From the NCBI GenBank assembly GCA_002007365.1, contig LNZR01000006.1, positions 1 through 46,854 of the forward strand: a stretch of DNA of 46,854 nucleotides, read 5' to 3'. Position 1 is the stretch's first letter. The number at the start of each line of letters is the position of its first letter. The position numbers were made by a program, and so were the translations under genes. Below the pieces are notes generated by a model, which worked only from the letters and a program-made list of their open reading frames with translations, did no database searches and had not been told where the DNA came from. The stretch comes from Epulopiscium sp. Nele67-Bin005. GTDB lineage: Bacteria; Bacillota; Clostridia; Lachnospirales; Cellulosilyticaceae. Below, piece by piece: positions 9,099-16,357 of this stretch.

Positions 9099-10094
9099 AT
9101 GAATAAAACTTTTATCATAGCAGAAGTTGGAGTAAATCACAATGGCAATATTGAATTAGCGAAAAAATTAATTGATGTGGCCACTGAGGCAGGGGCTGAT
9201 GCAGTTAAATTTCAAACGTTCAAAACGGAAAAGCTAGTCTCGGCAACGGCTCAAAAAGCAGAATATCAAAAGCAAACTACTGATATAGACGAAAGTCAGT
9301 TTGATATGATTAAGAAATTGGAATTGGATTTGGAGACACATCATGCACTTATTGATTATTGTGCGAAAAAGAAAATTATGTTTTTATCGAGTCCATTTGA
9401 TTTGGAAAGCGTAGTTTTGCTAGATGAATTAGGGTTACAAATTTTCAAAATACCTTCAGGAGAAATTACTAATTTGCCATATCTTGAACAGATAGCTAAA
9501 ACTAATAAAGAGTTAATTTTATCTACAGGTATGTGTAATTTGGGGGAAATTGAGCAGGCTTTAAATGTTCTGAGAAAATATAATTCAAACAAAATAACAA
9601 TTTTGCATTGTAATACAGAGTATCCAACTCCAATGGAAGATGTAAATTTACGGGCAATGTTAACTATAAAAGAGGCTTTTAAGTGTGAAGTTGGGTATTC
9701 TGACCATACTTTAGGGGTTGAAGTTGCGATTTCGGCAGTTGCTTTGGGTGCTGTAATGATTGAAAAACATATAACTTTGGACAAAACGATGGAAGGGCCT
9801 GACCATAGGGCAAGTTTAGAGCCAGCCGAATTAAAATCTATGGTTTTAGCCATTAGAAATATTGAAAAAGCATTGGGAACAGGTATAAAACAGCCTTCAA
9901 AATCAGAAACTAAAAATATAGAAATTGCAAGAAAAAGTATAGTTGCATCTAAATTTATACAAGAAGGTGAAAAGTTTACCGAAGAAAATTTGACTGCAAA
10001 GCGTCCAGCTACAGGGATTTCGCCAATGAGTTGGTATGATATCATTGGTAAAGTTGCTACAAAAAACTATGAAGAAGATGAGATAATTTTATGA
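9099..10094 (+). CDS. legI: N,N'-diacetyllegionaminate synthase (NeuB family)
   Basis: A NeuB-type synthase condenses phosphoenolpyruvate with a 6-deoxy-mannosamine derivative to give the nine-carbon acid. The TIM barrel starts with IIAEVGVNHNGNIELAKK and continues with ADAVKFQTFK, FKIPSGEITNLPYL, ILSTGMCNLGEI, LHCNTEYPTPMEDVNL, GYSDHTLG and EKHITLDKTMEGPDHRASL, all diagnostic. The last ~60 residues (RKSIVASKFIQEGEKF onward) form the antifreeze-like SAF domain. Its length of 331 is typical. It overlaps legG by four bases (ATGA), so translation is coupled. Sialic acid or pseudaminic acid synthase would share these motifs; the gene set favours legionaminic acid. Confidence 0.9.
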   Translation: MNKTFIIAEVGVNHNGNIELAKKLIDVATEAGADAVKFQTFKTEKLVSATAQKAEYQKQTTDIDESQFDMIKKLELDLETHHALIDYCAKKKIMFLSSPFDLESVVLLDELGLQIFKIPSGEITNLPYLEQIAKTNKELILSTGMCNLGEIEQALNVLRKYNSNKITILHCNTEYPTPMEDVNLRAMLTIKEAFKCEVGYSDHTLGVEVAISAVALGAVMIEKHITLDKTMEGPDHRASLEPAELKSMVLAIRNIEKALGTGIKQPSKSETKNIEIARKSIVASKFIQEGEKFTEENLTAKRPATGISPMSWYDIIGKVATKNYEEDEIIL

Positions 10095-11248
10095 AAAATG
10101 TATGCGTAGTAACTGGAACTCGTGCTGAATATGGGCTTTTGAAACCTATTTTACAAAAAATAAATTTAGATAAAGATTTAAATTTACAATTAGTTGTTAC
10201 TGGAATGCATTTATGCCCAGAATTTGGACTGACGTATAAAGAAATAGAAGCTGATGGATTTGTTATTGAAGAAAAAATAGATGTAGTGTTAAGTTCTGAT
10301 GCTCAAAATGCAATGACCAAGTCTATTGGGCTTGCGATGGTAAGTTTTGCAGATTATTTTGCGAGGAGTAAACCAGATTTGGTGATAGTTTTGGGGGATA
10401 GATATGAAATTTTTGCAGTGGCTACAACCGTTGCAATTGCAGGTATTCCCCTCGCTCATCTTTGTGGAGGGGATACTACAGAAGGTGCAGTTGATGAATT
10501 TTTTAGGCATTCTATTACAAAGATGAGTTATTTGCACTTTACTACAACTTTGGAATATAAAAAAAGAGTTGAGCAACTAGGAGAAGCTCCCGATAGAGTT
10601 TTTTGCGTAGGAGCTACTGGCGTGGAAAATATTTTAAATGTTAAATTGATGGATTTAGAACAAATATCAAAGAGTTTAAAATTTGATTTGAGTAAACCAT
10701 TTTCGTTGGTAACTTTTCACCCAGCAACAATGGAAAATAATTGTGTAGAAACTCAAGTAAATCAACTGTTTCAGGCGTTAGATAGTTTTTCAGAGATGAA
10801 TTTTATTTTTACAAAGGCTAATTCTGATGCAAATGGTCGCATAATAAATGAATTGGTGGATAAGTATGTTGAAGGAGCAAAAAATTGTGTGGTCTACACT
10901 TCTTTAGGTTTGATTAGATATTTGAGTGCGATGAAATATTGTACTATGGTAATTGGAAATTCATCTAGTGGAATTTATGAAGCTCCTTCTTTTAAAGTTC
11001 CAACAATTAATATTGGGGATAGGCAAAAGGGCAGATTGCAGGCTAAAAGCGTTATAAATTGTGAGGCTGAAAGAGATGAAATTGTTTCGGCAATTAAGTA
11101 CGCTATGTCGACGGAGTTTTTAGAAAATTTAACTGATGTTCAAAATCCCTATGAGGGGGTTAATCCTTCGGGTGATATTGTGAGGATAATTAAAGAATTT
11201 TTATTGGAGGATAAAATTGATATTAAGAAAAAATTTTATGATTTATAA
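10091..11248 (+). CDS. legG: Hydrolysing NDP-N-acetylglucosamine 2-epimerase type enzyme (NeuC/LegG)
   Basis: This GT-B-like hydrolysing epimerase removes the nucleotide and inverts C2 to supply the mannosamine-type substrate of LegI. Motifs in order are VVTGTRAEYGLLKPIL (residues 6-21), VIVLGDRYEIFAVA, HLCGGDTTEGAVDE and, toward the C-terminus, IGNSSSGIYEAP and INIGDRQKGR, which contact the nucleotide. The length of 385 is usual. Whether the substrate is the UDP- or GDP-linked bacillosamine-type sugar cannot be read directly; the PtmE-like gene suggests GDP. It starts four bases inside legI. Confidence 0.9.
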   Translation: MKNVCVVTGTRAEYGLLKPILQKINLDKDLNLQLVVTGMHLCPEFGLTYKEIEADGFVIEEKIDVVLSSDAQNAMTKSIGLAMVSFADYFARSKPDLVIVLGDRYEIFAVATTVAIAGIPLAHLCGGDTTEGAVDEFFRHSITKMSYLHFTTTLEYKKRVEQLGEAPDRVFCVGATGVENILNVKLMDLEQISKSLKFDLSKPFSLVTFHPATMENNCVETQVNQLFQALDSFSEMNFIFTKANSDANGRIINELVDKYVEGAKNCVVYTSLGLIRYLSAMKYCTMVIGNSSSGIYEAPSFKVPTINIGDRQKGRLQAKSVINCEAERDEIVSAIKYAMSTEFLENLTDVQNPYEGVNPSGDIVRIIKEFLLEDKIDIKKKFYDL

Positions 11249-11257
11249 GGAGAGAAT

Positions 11258-11959
11258 ATGTTTATAGATAAAAAAATTTTAGCAATTATTCCTGCAAGAA
11301 GTGGCTCTAAAGGACTTAAAGATAAAAATATTAAATTATTAAATAAAAAACCAATGTTAACTTATAGTATAGAAAGTGCTTTGCAATCTAATGTAATTGA
11401 TGAAATTTATGTTTCGACAGATAGTGTTGAATATGCTGATATTGCTAGAAAGTATGGAGCAAATGTGCCTTTTTTACGTAGTACAAATAATGCTACTGAT
11501 ACGGCAGGAACTTTTGATGTAGTGAGGGAAGCACTATTAAACTACAAGGAAATTGGAAAAAAGTTTGATTGGTGTATTATTTTGCAACCCACTTCACCGT
11601 TAAGGAGTTGTGAAGATATAATTAGCAGTTTAAATTTAATGTGGAATAAAGAAGCTGTGTCTGTGGTAGGGGTTTGTGAGTGTGAACATTCACCTTTATG
11701 GAGCAATATTTTATCAGAAAATCAATGCTTAAAGGGATTTTTGAGGGAAGATTTGGCGAGTCAACGACAGCTTTTGAATACGTATTATAGAATAAATGGA
11801 GCAATGTATATTGTTGATGTGAAGTATATTTTAGAAAATGATAATATGTACACAGATAAAAGTTTTGCTTATGTGATGCCCAAAGAGCGTTCAGTAGATA
11901 TTGATGATATTTATGATTTTTGTGTGGCAGAAGCTTTTTTAAAAATGGAAAGAGAATAA
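11258..11959 (+). CDS. legF: CMP-nonulosonate cytidylyltransferase (NeuA/LegF)
   Basis: This enzyme activates the nonulosonic acid with CTP. The N-terminal IIPARSGSKGLKDKNIK is the cytidylyltransferase signature. VSTDSVEYADIARKYGA, ILQPTSPLRSCEDI and the C-terminal RSVDIDDIYDFCVAEAFL complete the family pattern. At 233 residues it is the single-domain form. AAGGAGAG precedes ATG 11258, nine bases after legG. It is the last recognised gene of the pathway and gives the donor for a flagellar transferase. The microORF repeat begins immediately after its stop. Confidence 0.9.
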   Translation: MFIDKKILAIIPARSGSKGLKDKNIKLLNKKPMLTYSIESALQSNVIDEIYVSTDSVEYADIARKYGANVPFLRSTNNATDTAGTFDVVREALLNYKEIGKKFDWCIILQPTSPLRSCEDIISSLNLMWNKEAVSVVGVCECEHSPLWSNILSENQCLKGFLREDLASQRQLLNTYYRINGAMYIVDVKYILENDNMYTDKSFAYVMPKERSVDIDDIYDFCVAEAFLKMERE

Positions 11960-11989
11960 ACTAATAATTTTTTAACTTTTGGAGGCAGA

Positions 11990-12025
11990 ATGAAAAAGGT
12001 AAAATTCAAAAATCGTGATGACTGA
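11990..12025 (+). pseudogene. MicroORF copy 1, truncated by an in-frame stop
   Basis: The copy has the same GGAGG-N4-ATG start and the same first ten codons as copies 2 and 3. At 12022-12024 the triplet CTG replaces GGT of the other copies. This changes GAG-GTA to GAC-TGA and stops translation after 11 residues (MKKVKFKNRDD). The remaining frame downstream of the stop is otherwise intact, so the break looks recent. Confidence 0.6.
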
Positions 12026-12124
12026 ACTTTTTTGTCGCCTTGTTTGAAGTTAAGAAGTAAAATTTTAAATTGAAGCAAATATATGTCAGCAATTTATTAA
12101 TAATTTTTAACTTTTGGAGGTAGA

Positions 12125-12208
12125 ATGAAAAAGGTAAAATTCAAAAATCGTGATGAGGTAACTTTTTTGTCGCCTTGTTTGAAGTTAAGAAGTAAAATTT
12201 TAAATTGA
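12125..12208 (+). CDS. 27-residue microprotein, repeat copy 2 (unknown function)
   Basis: A strong site TTTTGGAGGTAGA precedes ATG 12125. The product begins MKKVKFKNRDEVTF, has one Cys in LSPCLK and ends KLRSKILN; it is short, basic and partly amphipathic. No family is recognised. Support for translation is the ribosome-binding site plus the fact that all three differences from copy 3 within the frame are synonymous (GTA/GTG, TTA/TTG, TTA/TTG). A toxin-like or regulatory peptide is possible, but nothing in the sequence proves it. Confidence 0.5.
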   Translation: MKKVKFKNRDEVTFLSPCLKLRSKILN

Positions 12209-12260
12209 GGCAAATATATGTCAGCAATTTGCCAATAATTTTTTAACTTTTGGAGGCAGA

Positions 12261-12344
12261 ATGAAAAAGGTGAAATTCAAAAATCGTGATGAGGTAACTT
12301 TTTTGTCGCCTTGTTTGAAGTTGAGAAGTAAAATTTTGAATTGA
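12261..12344 (+). CDS. 27-residue microprotein, repeat copy 3 (unknown function)
   Basis: The protein sequence is identical to copy 2 although the DNA differs at three third-codon positions. CTTTTGGAGGCAGA precedes ATG 12261. The unit ends in TGAGGCAAATATATTAG without the inverted repeat that follows copy 2, so the array probably ends here. The next landmark downstream is the sigma-28-type promoter at 12403. Confidence 0.5.
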   Translation: MKKVKFKNRDEVTFLSPCLKLRSKILN

Positions 12345-12402
12345 GGCAAATATATTAGAAGTTAAAGTTTGTGAAATATAGGTGATTTTTGGTAGATTTA
12401 TC

Positions 12403-12429
12403 TAAACTTTTTGAGGTGGTTGACGATTA
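12403..12429 (+). promoter_or_regulatory. Sigma-28-type promoter for the flagellar chaperone pair
   Basis: TAAA at 12403-12406, 15 bases, then GACGATTA at 12422-12429, a 6 of 8 match to GCCGATAA. It lies 43 bases before the chaperone start. An overlapping sigma-A reading (TTGACG at 12420, TAGAAT 19 bases on) is weaker in spacing. Confidence 0.55.
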
Positions 12430-12471
12430 ATTTATTAAAGTGTTTAGAATAAAATGAAAAGAGGGTTTGAG

Positions 12472-12834
12472 ATGGCAGTAACAAAAAAGCAGTTATTAAT
12501 TCAGATTTTGGGATTAACAGAGCGTCAGTCTGTTGAGCTTGAAAAGGAAGATTTAGGAGAATTTGAGTCGCTATTAAATAGGAAAGAACGCCTTTTTGCT
12601 AAAATGAAGCGTCTTGGAAAGGATAAGGCTGGCGAGAGAGAGGAGTACCTTCCAATTTTAACCGAGTTAATAGCCCTTGATGAAGCTAATAATGAGCGTT
12701 ATCATGAAGTATATGAAGAATTACGAGCTAGAGTAAAAGGGGTTCGTGTTCAGCAAAATGCTGTAAAGGCGTACAATAACCCTTATATGTCAGCTCCACA
12801 AGGAGGGATACTTTTTGACAAAACAAGTAAGTAA
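12472..12834 (+). CDS. FlgN-like flagellar export chaperone
   Basis: This 120-residue helical protein has leucine/glutamate heptads (LLIQILGLTERQSVELEKEDLGEFESLL), an RKERLF motif and a C-terminal tail YNNPYMSAPQGGILFDK. This resembles FlgN proteins, which guard the hook-filament junction proteins FlgK and FlgL before export. No flgK or flgL is present in the window. ATG 12472 is preferred over the in-frame ATG 12454 because AAGAGGG lies 6 bases upstream of the former. It overlaps the next gene by 20 bases. The call rests on pattern, length and the flagellar-type promoter. Confidence 0.55.
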   Translation: MAVTKKQLLIQILGLTERQSVELEKEDLGEFESLLNRKERLFAKMKRLGKDKAGEREEYLPILTELIALDEANNERYHEVYEELRARVKGVRVQQNAVKAYNNPYMSAPQGGILFDKTSK

Positions 12835-13252
12835 ATTAGATGAATTACAGCTTATTTTGAAGGAAGTTATAGAACAATTAAAAGATATTGAAGGAATAAC
12901 TTTAAATCAACATCAAATTTTACTTAGTGATATGACTCAAGATGAGAAGTTAAAAATTTTGGAGGAAATGGCAAACTATAAAAATGAGATGACTCTAAAA
13001 ATTGAGGCTGAGGAAGATAAATTTCAGGACTTATATAAGGAAGTAAGACCTCAACTTACAAGTAAAAGTTATGTTGCTGAACTCCAGAGCAAAATTAAAG
13101 AATTGTTGGATTTGAAAGATGTGATAATTAAAATGGAAACAACTAGTGTAGAAATTATGGATAAACAGGTGAAAAATGTACTTGGAAAGCTTAATATTCC
13201 AATGAATTCCAATCAGGCACTGAGTCAATACAAAAAATTCGAGAAAAATTAG
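12815..13252 (+). CDS. Coiled-coil protein, possible FliT-like flagellar chaperone
   Basis: This 145-residue protein is predicted to be almost wholly helical, with heptads such as LDELQLILKEVIEQLKDI and LQSKIKELLDLKDVIIKME. It starts at TTG 12815 with AGGAGGG 8 bases upstream, and its first 20 bases lie inside the previous gene, which implies coupled translation. No catalytic motif or membrane segment is seen. Location under a sigma-28-type promoter behind a FlgN-like gene suggests a FliT-like export chaperone, but sequence alone does not establish it. Confidence 0.45.
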   Translation: MTKQVSKLDELQLILKEVIEQLKDIEGITLNQHQILLSDMTQDEKLKILEEMANYKNEMTLKIEAEEDKFQDLYKEVRPQLTSKSYVAELQSKIKELLDLKDVIIKMETTSVEIMDKQVKNVLGKLNIPMNSNQALSQYKKFEKN

Positions 13253-13274
13253 CATAAATATGGATAAATAATGC

Positions 13275-13304
13275 TTGACGACTTATTTTAAGGTATGGTA
13301 TAGT
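13275..13304 (+). promoter_or_regulatory. Sigma-A promoter for rpmG-secE-nusG
   Basis: TTGACG at 13275-13280, an 18-base spacer and TATAGT at 13299-13304. It is followed by a leader of about 75 bases to rpmG that contains ACCTAAATAGGT and a T8 run, possibly a weak pause site. Confidence 0.7.
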
Positions 13305-13379
13305 GGACTTGTACCTAAATAGGTCTTTTTTTTATGGCAAATTTTAAGAGCTTTAAATTAATGTGGAGGTGTCAAGAAC

Positions 13380-13532
13380 GTGAGAGTACAAATTACACTT
13401 GCTTGCGAAGAATGTAAGCGTAGAAATTATACTACTACAAAGGATAAGAAATCTCATCCTGACCGTATGGAAACTAAGAAATACTGTAAGTTTTGTAGAA
13501 AACATATGCCACACAAAGAAACTAAAAAGTAA
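13380..13532 (+). CDS. rpmG: 50S ribosomal protein L33
   Basis: This 50-residue ribosomal protein starts at GTG 13380 (TGGAGGTG upstream). It carries two zinc-ribbon CxxC pairs, C9-x2-C12 (LACEECK) and C36-x2-C39 (YCKFCRKH), so it is the zinc-binding (C+) form of L33. The [11 protein letters not shown] segment is typical. Its position directly before secE-nusG is the standard Firmicutes arrangement. Confidence 0.95.
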   Translation: MRVQITLACEECKRRNYTTTKDKKSHPDRMETKKYCKFCRKHMPHKETKK

Positions 13533-13574
13533 ATTTGTGTAAATAGGCATACGAAACCAGGGAGGAAGTGAATT

Positions 13575-13757
13575 ATGGGCGAGTTTTTTAAAGACTTTAT
13601 AGCAGAAAGTAAAAGAATAATTTGGCCTAGTAGACAAGAACTGTTATCCAAAACGGGAATAGTAATTACTACTTGTGTGGTTACAGCCTGTATTTTATTT
13701 GGAATGGATCTATTTTTTAGTCAAGGGATATCACTAATATATCAACTTGTAAGATAA
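13575..13757 (+). CDS. secE: Preprotein translocase subunit SecE
   Basis: This 60-residue short form of SecE has one transmembrane helix (about 28-50, GIVITTCVVTACILFGMDLFF). Before it lies the amphipathic helix with the conserved FIAESKRIIWPSRQEL, whose W-P pair is the family hallmark. SecE clamps SecY in the Sec translocon. GGGAGGAAG precedes ATG 13575. nusG follows after 15 bases. Confidence 0.95.
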   Translation: MGEFFKDFIAESKRIIWPSRQELLSKTGIVITTCVVTACILFGMDLFFSQGISLIYQLVR

Positions 13758-13772
13758 TTGGAGGAACTTTAA

Positions 13773-14294
13773 ATGGATGAAGCTAAGTGGTATGTGGTTC
13801 ACACATATTCTGGTTATGAAAATAAAGTAAAAGTAAATATTGAAAAAGCAATTAAAAACCGTAGCATGCAAGACCTAATCCATGTGGTTGAAGTTCCTTT
13901 ACAAGATGAAGTAGAGGAGAAGAACGGGACTAAAAAGACAGTACAACGTAAAATATTCCCTGGATATGTGCTAATTAAAATGGTGATGACAGATGATACG
14001 TGGTATGTCGTAAGAAATACACGTGGAGTTACTGGGTTTGTAGGACCTGATTCTAAACCTGTACCGTTATCACCACATGAAATCGAATGTATGGGAATTG
14101 ATATGAAAATCTTTAAATCTAGCTTTGCTGTGGGTGATAGAGTTAAAATGCTTGTTGGCCCTTTTGCAGACCAAGAAGGTGTTATTGAAGAAATTCAAGA
14201 AGCAAAAGATGTTGTGGTTGTTAGATTTAGTGGTTTTGGTAGAGAGTTCCCTGTAGAAGTAGGTTTTGATGCAATTGTAGCTTGCATTGATTAA
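13773..14294 (+). CDS. nusG: Transcription termination/antitermination factor NusG
   Basis: NusG (173 residues) couples RNA polymerase to the ribosome or to pausing signals. The NGN domain (WYVVHTYSGYENKVKVNIE, later RKIFPGYVLIKM and RNTRGVTGFVGP) is followed by a KOW domain (GDRVKMLVGPFADQEGVIEE). The length matches bacterial NusG without an insert. TTGGAGGAAC precedes ATG 13773. The ribosomal L11 operon follows after 109 bases. Confidence 0.97.
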   Translation: MDEAKWYVVHTYSGYENKVKVNIEKAIKNRSMQDLIHVVEVPLQDEVEEKNGTKKTVQRKIFPGYVLIKMVMTDDTWYVVRNTRGVTGFVGPDSKPVPLSPHEIECMGIDMKIFKSSFAVGDRVKMLVGPFADQEGVIEEIQEAKDVVVVRFSGFGREFPVEVGFDAIVACID

Positions 14295-14352
14295 TAATCA
14301 AATGCCGATATGCATACTAAAGTCTAAATAAATTTTTAATATCAACGCGCGA

Positions 14353-14380
14353 GTGGGAGGGCTTCCCCCGTGAATACCAC
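14353..14380 (+). promoter_or_regulatory. L1-binding leader element upstream of rplK (23S rRNA mimic)
   Basis: GTGGGAGGG (14353-14361), CTTC, then CCCCG and TGAATACCAC (to 14380) fold as GTGG/CCAC enclosing GGG/CCC. This copies the 23S rRNA L1-stalk sequence GGTGGGAGGC...TTGAAATACCACC. It is the classic autoregulatory target of L1. It lies 9 bases before the rplK AGGAGG, so L1 binding could block initiation. Confidence 0.8.
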
Positions 14381-14403
14381 ATTTTTTAGGAGGTGCCGAG
14401 TCA

Positions 14404-14829
14404 ATGGCAAAAAAAGTTACAGGAATGATAAAGTTGCAAATTCCAGCTGGTAAGGCAACGCCAGCTCCACCAGTAGGTCCAGCATTAGGACAACATGGTG
14501 TGAACATTGTTCAGTTTACAAAAGAATTTAATGAAAGAACTGCAAAAGATGCTGGATTAATTATTCCAGTTGTTATTACAGTGTATCAAGATAGAAGTTT
14601 CTCTTTTATCACAAAAACACCACCAGCTGCAGTACTTTTAAAGAAAGCAGCAAACCTTAAATCTGGTTCAGCTGTTCCAAACAAAACAAAAGTAGCTACA
14701 ATTTCTTCAGCTGAAATTCAAAAAATTGCAGAACTTAAAATGCCTGATTTAAATGCAGGAAGTTTAGAAGCTGCTATGAGTATGATTTCAGGAACTGCTC
14801 GTTCTATGGGAATTGTTGTTAAAGACTAA
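14404..14829 (+). CDS. rplK: 50S ribosomal protein L11
   Basis: L11 (141 residues) forms part of the GTPase-associated centre. Family features are [20 protein letters not shown] (residues 10-29, the thiopeptide-contact segment), [14 protein letters not shown] and the C-terminal rRNA-binding domain ending SMGIVV. AGGAGGTG precedes ATG 14404. Together with rplA it forms the L11-L1 pair, with an L1 site before each gene. Confidence 0.97.
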   Translation: MAKKVTGMIKLQIPAGKATPAPPVGPALGQHGVNIVQFTKEFNERTAKDAGLIIPVVITVYQDRSFSFITKTPPAAVLLKKAANLKSGSAVPNKTKVATISSAEIQKIAELKMPDLNAGSLEAAMSMISGTARSMGIVVKD

Positions 14830-14861
14830 TAAAAAATTATTATAATGCGCGTATATATTAC

Positions 14862-14891
14862 GTGGGAGGGCATAGACCCCGATAATACCAC
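14862..14891 (+). promoter_or_regulatory. Second L1-binding leader element, between rplK and rplA
   Basis: GTGGGAGGG (14862-14870) and ACCCCGATAATACCAC (14876-14891) repeat the fold of the element before rplK, with a different loop (CATAG) and base changes inside the arms. It ends immediately before the rplA site AAGGAGG, so it should control rplA initiation directly. Confidence 0.78.
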
Positions 14892-14905
14892 AAGGAGGTA
14901 ACATA

Positions 14906-15598
14906 ATGAAAAGAGGAAAGAAGTATATCGAGGCTGCTAAACAGGTAGATCGTAATAACCTGTATGATGTAGCCGATGCATTTGGAGTGTTAGGAAAAAC
15001 TGCTACTGCAAAATTTGATGAAACAGTTGAAGCACATATTAAACTAGGTGTTGACAGTCGTCACGCAGATCAACAAGTGCGTGGAGCTGTAGTACTTCCA
15101 CACGGAACTGGTAAAACTGTAAGAGTTTTAGTATTTGCAAAAGGTGCAAAAGCTGATGAAGCTACTGCTGCTGGTGCAGATCATGTTGGGGCTGAAGATT
15201 TAATTCCAAGAATTCAAAATGAAGGTTGGTTAGATTTTGATGTTGTTGTTGCAACACCTGACATGATGGGGGTAGTTGGACGTTTAGGTCGTGTACTTGG
15301 GCCAAAAGGTTTAATGCCAAATCCTAAAGCTGGAACAGTAACTATGGACGTTACAAAAGCTATTAATGATATTAAAGCTGGTAAAATTGAGTATCGTCTT
15401 GATAAAACAAACATTATTCACGTTCCAATTGGAAAAGTTTCTTTTGGTGAAGAAAAATTACAAGACAACTTCCAAACATTAATCGGAGCTATTGTAAAAG
15501 CTAAACCAGCTGCTGCAAAAGGACAATATTTAAAAAGCGTTTCTATTTCATCAACAATGGGACCTGGAATTAAATTAAATCCTGCAAAACTTGGTTAG
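14906..15598 (+). CDS. rplA: 50S ribosomal protein L1
   Basis: L1 (230 residues) binds the L1 stalk of 23S rRNA and in many bacteria represses its own operon. [18 protein letters not shown], the conserved [21 protein letters not shown] (about 130-150) and a C-terminal [14 protein letters not shown] identify it. AAGGAGG precedes ATG 14906. Two sites copying its rRNA target lie upstream in the same transcript, so autoregulation is strongly suggested. Confidence 0.97.
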   Translation: MKRGKKYIEAAKQVDRNNLYDVADAFGVLGKTATAKFDETVEAHIKLGVDSRHADQQVRGAVVLPHGTGKTVRVLVFAKGAKADEATAAGADHVGAEDLIPRIQNEGWLDFDVVVATPDMMGVVGRLGRVLGPKGLMPNPKAGTVTMDVTKAINDIKAGKIEYRLDKTNIIHVPIGKVSFGEEKLQDNFQTLIGAIVKAKPAAAKGQYLKSVSISSTMGPGIKLNPAKLG

Positions 15599-15626
15599 GC
15601 AATATATAGATTTTTTGTCAAATAAC

Positions 15627-15655
15627 TTGACAAGCTTATTTTATAGTGTTAATAT
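15627..15655 (+). promoter_or_regulatory. Sigma-A promoter for the L10 leader and rplJ-rplL
   Basis: TTGACA (15627-15632), 17 bases, TAATAT (15650-15655). It sits just after rplA and before the L10 leader, so rplJ-rplL can be transcribed separately from rplK-rplA. Confidence 0.8.
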
Positions 15656-15670
15656 ACATTATAAATAAAT

Positions 15671-15800
15671 ACTGTACCGCAGACAGTAGGTGCGTTAGCA
15701 TAACGTATACAACCTACCGAGGTCTTAAGATAAATGGACGGATCGTATAGTCACTTTGCCTGCGGAGAAGAATTAGCAAAGTGACTTTTTGTTTTACAAA
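15671..15800 (+). ncRNA. Ribosomal protein L10 leader with attenuator
   Basis: The leader holds the conserved ACCGCAGACAGTAGGTGCG start and the AACCTACCGAGG arm that pairs with AGTAGGTG, as in known L10 leaders. It ends in an intrinsic terminator (AGTCACTTTGC at 15749-15759, GCAAAGTGACT at 15776-15786, then T-run). The CTGCGG in the terminator loop (15760-15765) is complementary to CCGCAG at 15677-15682. The long-range closing stem and the terminator therefore compete, fitting L10(L12)4-dependent attenuation. Confidence 0.88.
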
Positions 15801-15816
15801 TTTTTAGGGAGGTGAA

Positions 15817-16308
15817 ATGATGGCTAATATTGATGCTAAAAAAGGCGTAGTAGAAGAGATTAAAGGTAAAATTGATGGTGCTTCTTCGATTGCATTAGTT
15901 GACTATAGAGGGTTGACAGTTGAACAAGATACTCAGTTACGTAGAGAAATGCGTGCTGCTGGTGTTGAGTACAAAGTTTACAAAAATACTATGGTAAATT
16001 TTGCAATTAAAGGAACTGAATTTGAAGAACTTTCAAAACATCTTGAAGGTCCTACTGCTATTGCGATTAGTTATAGTGATGCAACAGCAGGTCCTAGAGT
16101 TTTAGCTAACGTTGCTAAATCTAATGACAAATTAGAATTTAAAGCAGGTGTTGTAGAAGGCACTTATTACGATGCAAAAGGAATTGAAGCAATTGGTAAC
16201 ATTGCTCCAAGAGAAGAATTACTTGGACGTTTACTTGGAAGCTTCAAATCACCAATTTCAAGCTTTGCTCGTGTTATTAAACAAATCGCAGAAAAAGACG
16301 CTGAATAA
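15817..16308 (+). CDS. rplJ: 50S ribosomal protein L10
   Basis: L10 anchors the L7/L12 stalk. The 163-residue product has the family pattern: SSIALVDYRGLTVEQDTQLR, EYKVYKNTMVNFAI, LEGPTAIAIS and a C-terminal helix (EELLGRLLGSFKSPISSFARVI) that binds L12 dimers. GGGAGGTGAA lies before two consecutive in-frame ATGs (15817 and 15820); either may start the protein. It is preceded by the L10 leader, its expected autoregulatory site. Confidence 0.96.
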   Translation: MMANIDAKKGVVEEIKGKIDGASSIALVDYRGLTVEQDTQLRREMRAAGVEYKVYKNTMVNFAIKGTEFEELSKHLEGPTAIAISYSDATAGPRVLANVAKSNDKLEFKAGVVEGTYYDAKGIEAIGNIAPREELLGRLLGSFKSPISSFARVIKQIAEKDAE

Positions 16309-16357
16309 TTGTGCTTAGCGTTCATACAAAATTAATTAAAATTACGGAGGTGCTATA

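Larger units (their letters stand above)
11961..12360 (+). repeat. Three-copy ~135-bp tandem repeat, each unit with RBS and microORF
   Basis: Three direct units follow one another with periods of 135 and 136 bp (measured at the ATGs 11990, 12125, 12261). Each unit has an AT-rich lead (TAATAATTTTTTAAC), CTTTTGGAGG, an ATG and a 27-codon frame, then an AAATATAT trailer. Between copies 2 and 3 the trailer forms a hairpin (GGCAAAT at 12209-12215, ATTTGCC at 12227-12233) followed by an A/T run ending in six T. In copy 1 the matching hairpin is degraded, and copy 3 lacks it. No promoter is obvious, so read-through from legF or weak internal initiation would be needed. Confidence 0.9.

Noticed and set aside
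9356-10045. Long antisense open frame opposite legI
   Set aside because: It mirrors the codon pattern of legI, has no ribosome-binding site and no family resemblance.
11961-12360. Direct repeats considered as a CRISPR array
   Set aside because: Units of ~135 bp are repeated over their whole length with no unique spacers, and each holds an ORF with a ribosome-binding site; no cas genes are nearby.
14304-14311. Perfect sigma-28 -10 sequence GCCGATAT after nusG
   Set aside because: No TAAA-like -35 lies 14-16 bases upstream, and the following genes are ribosomal; likely chance.
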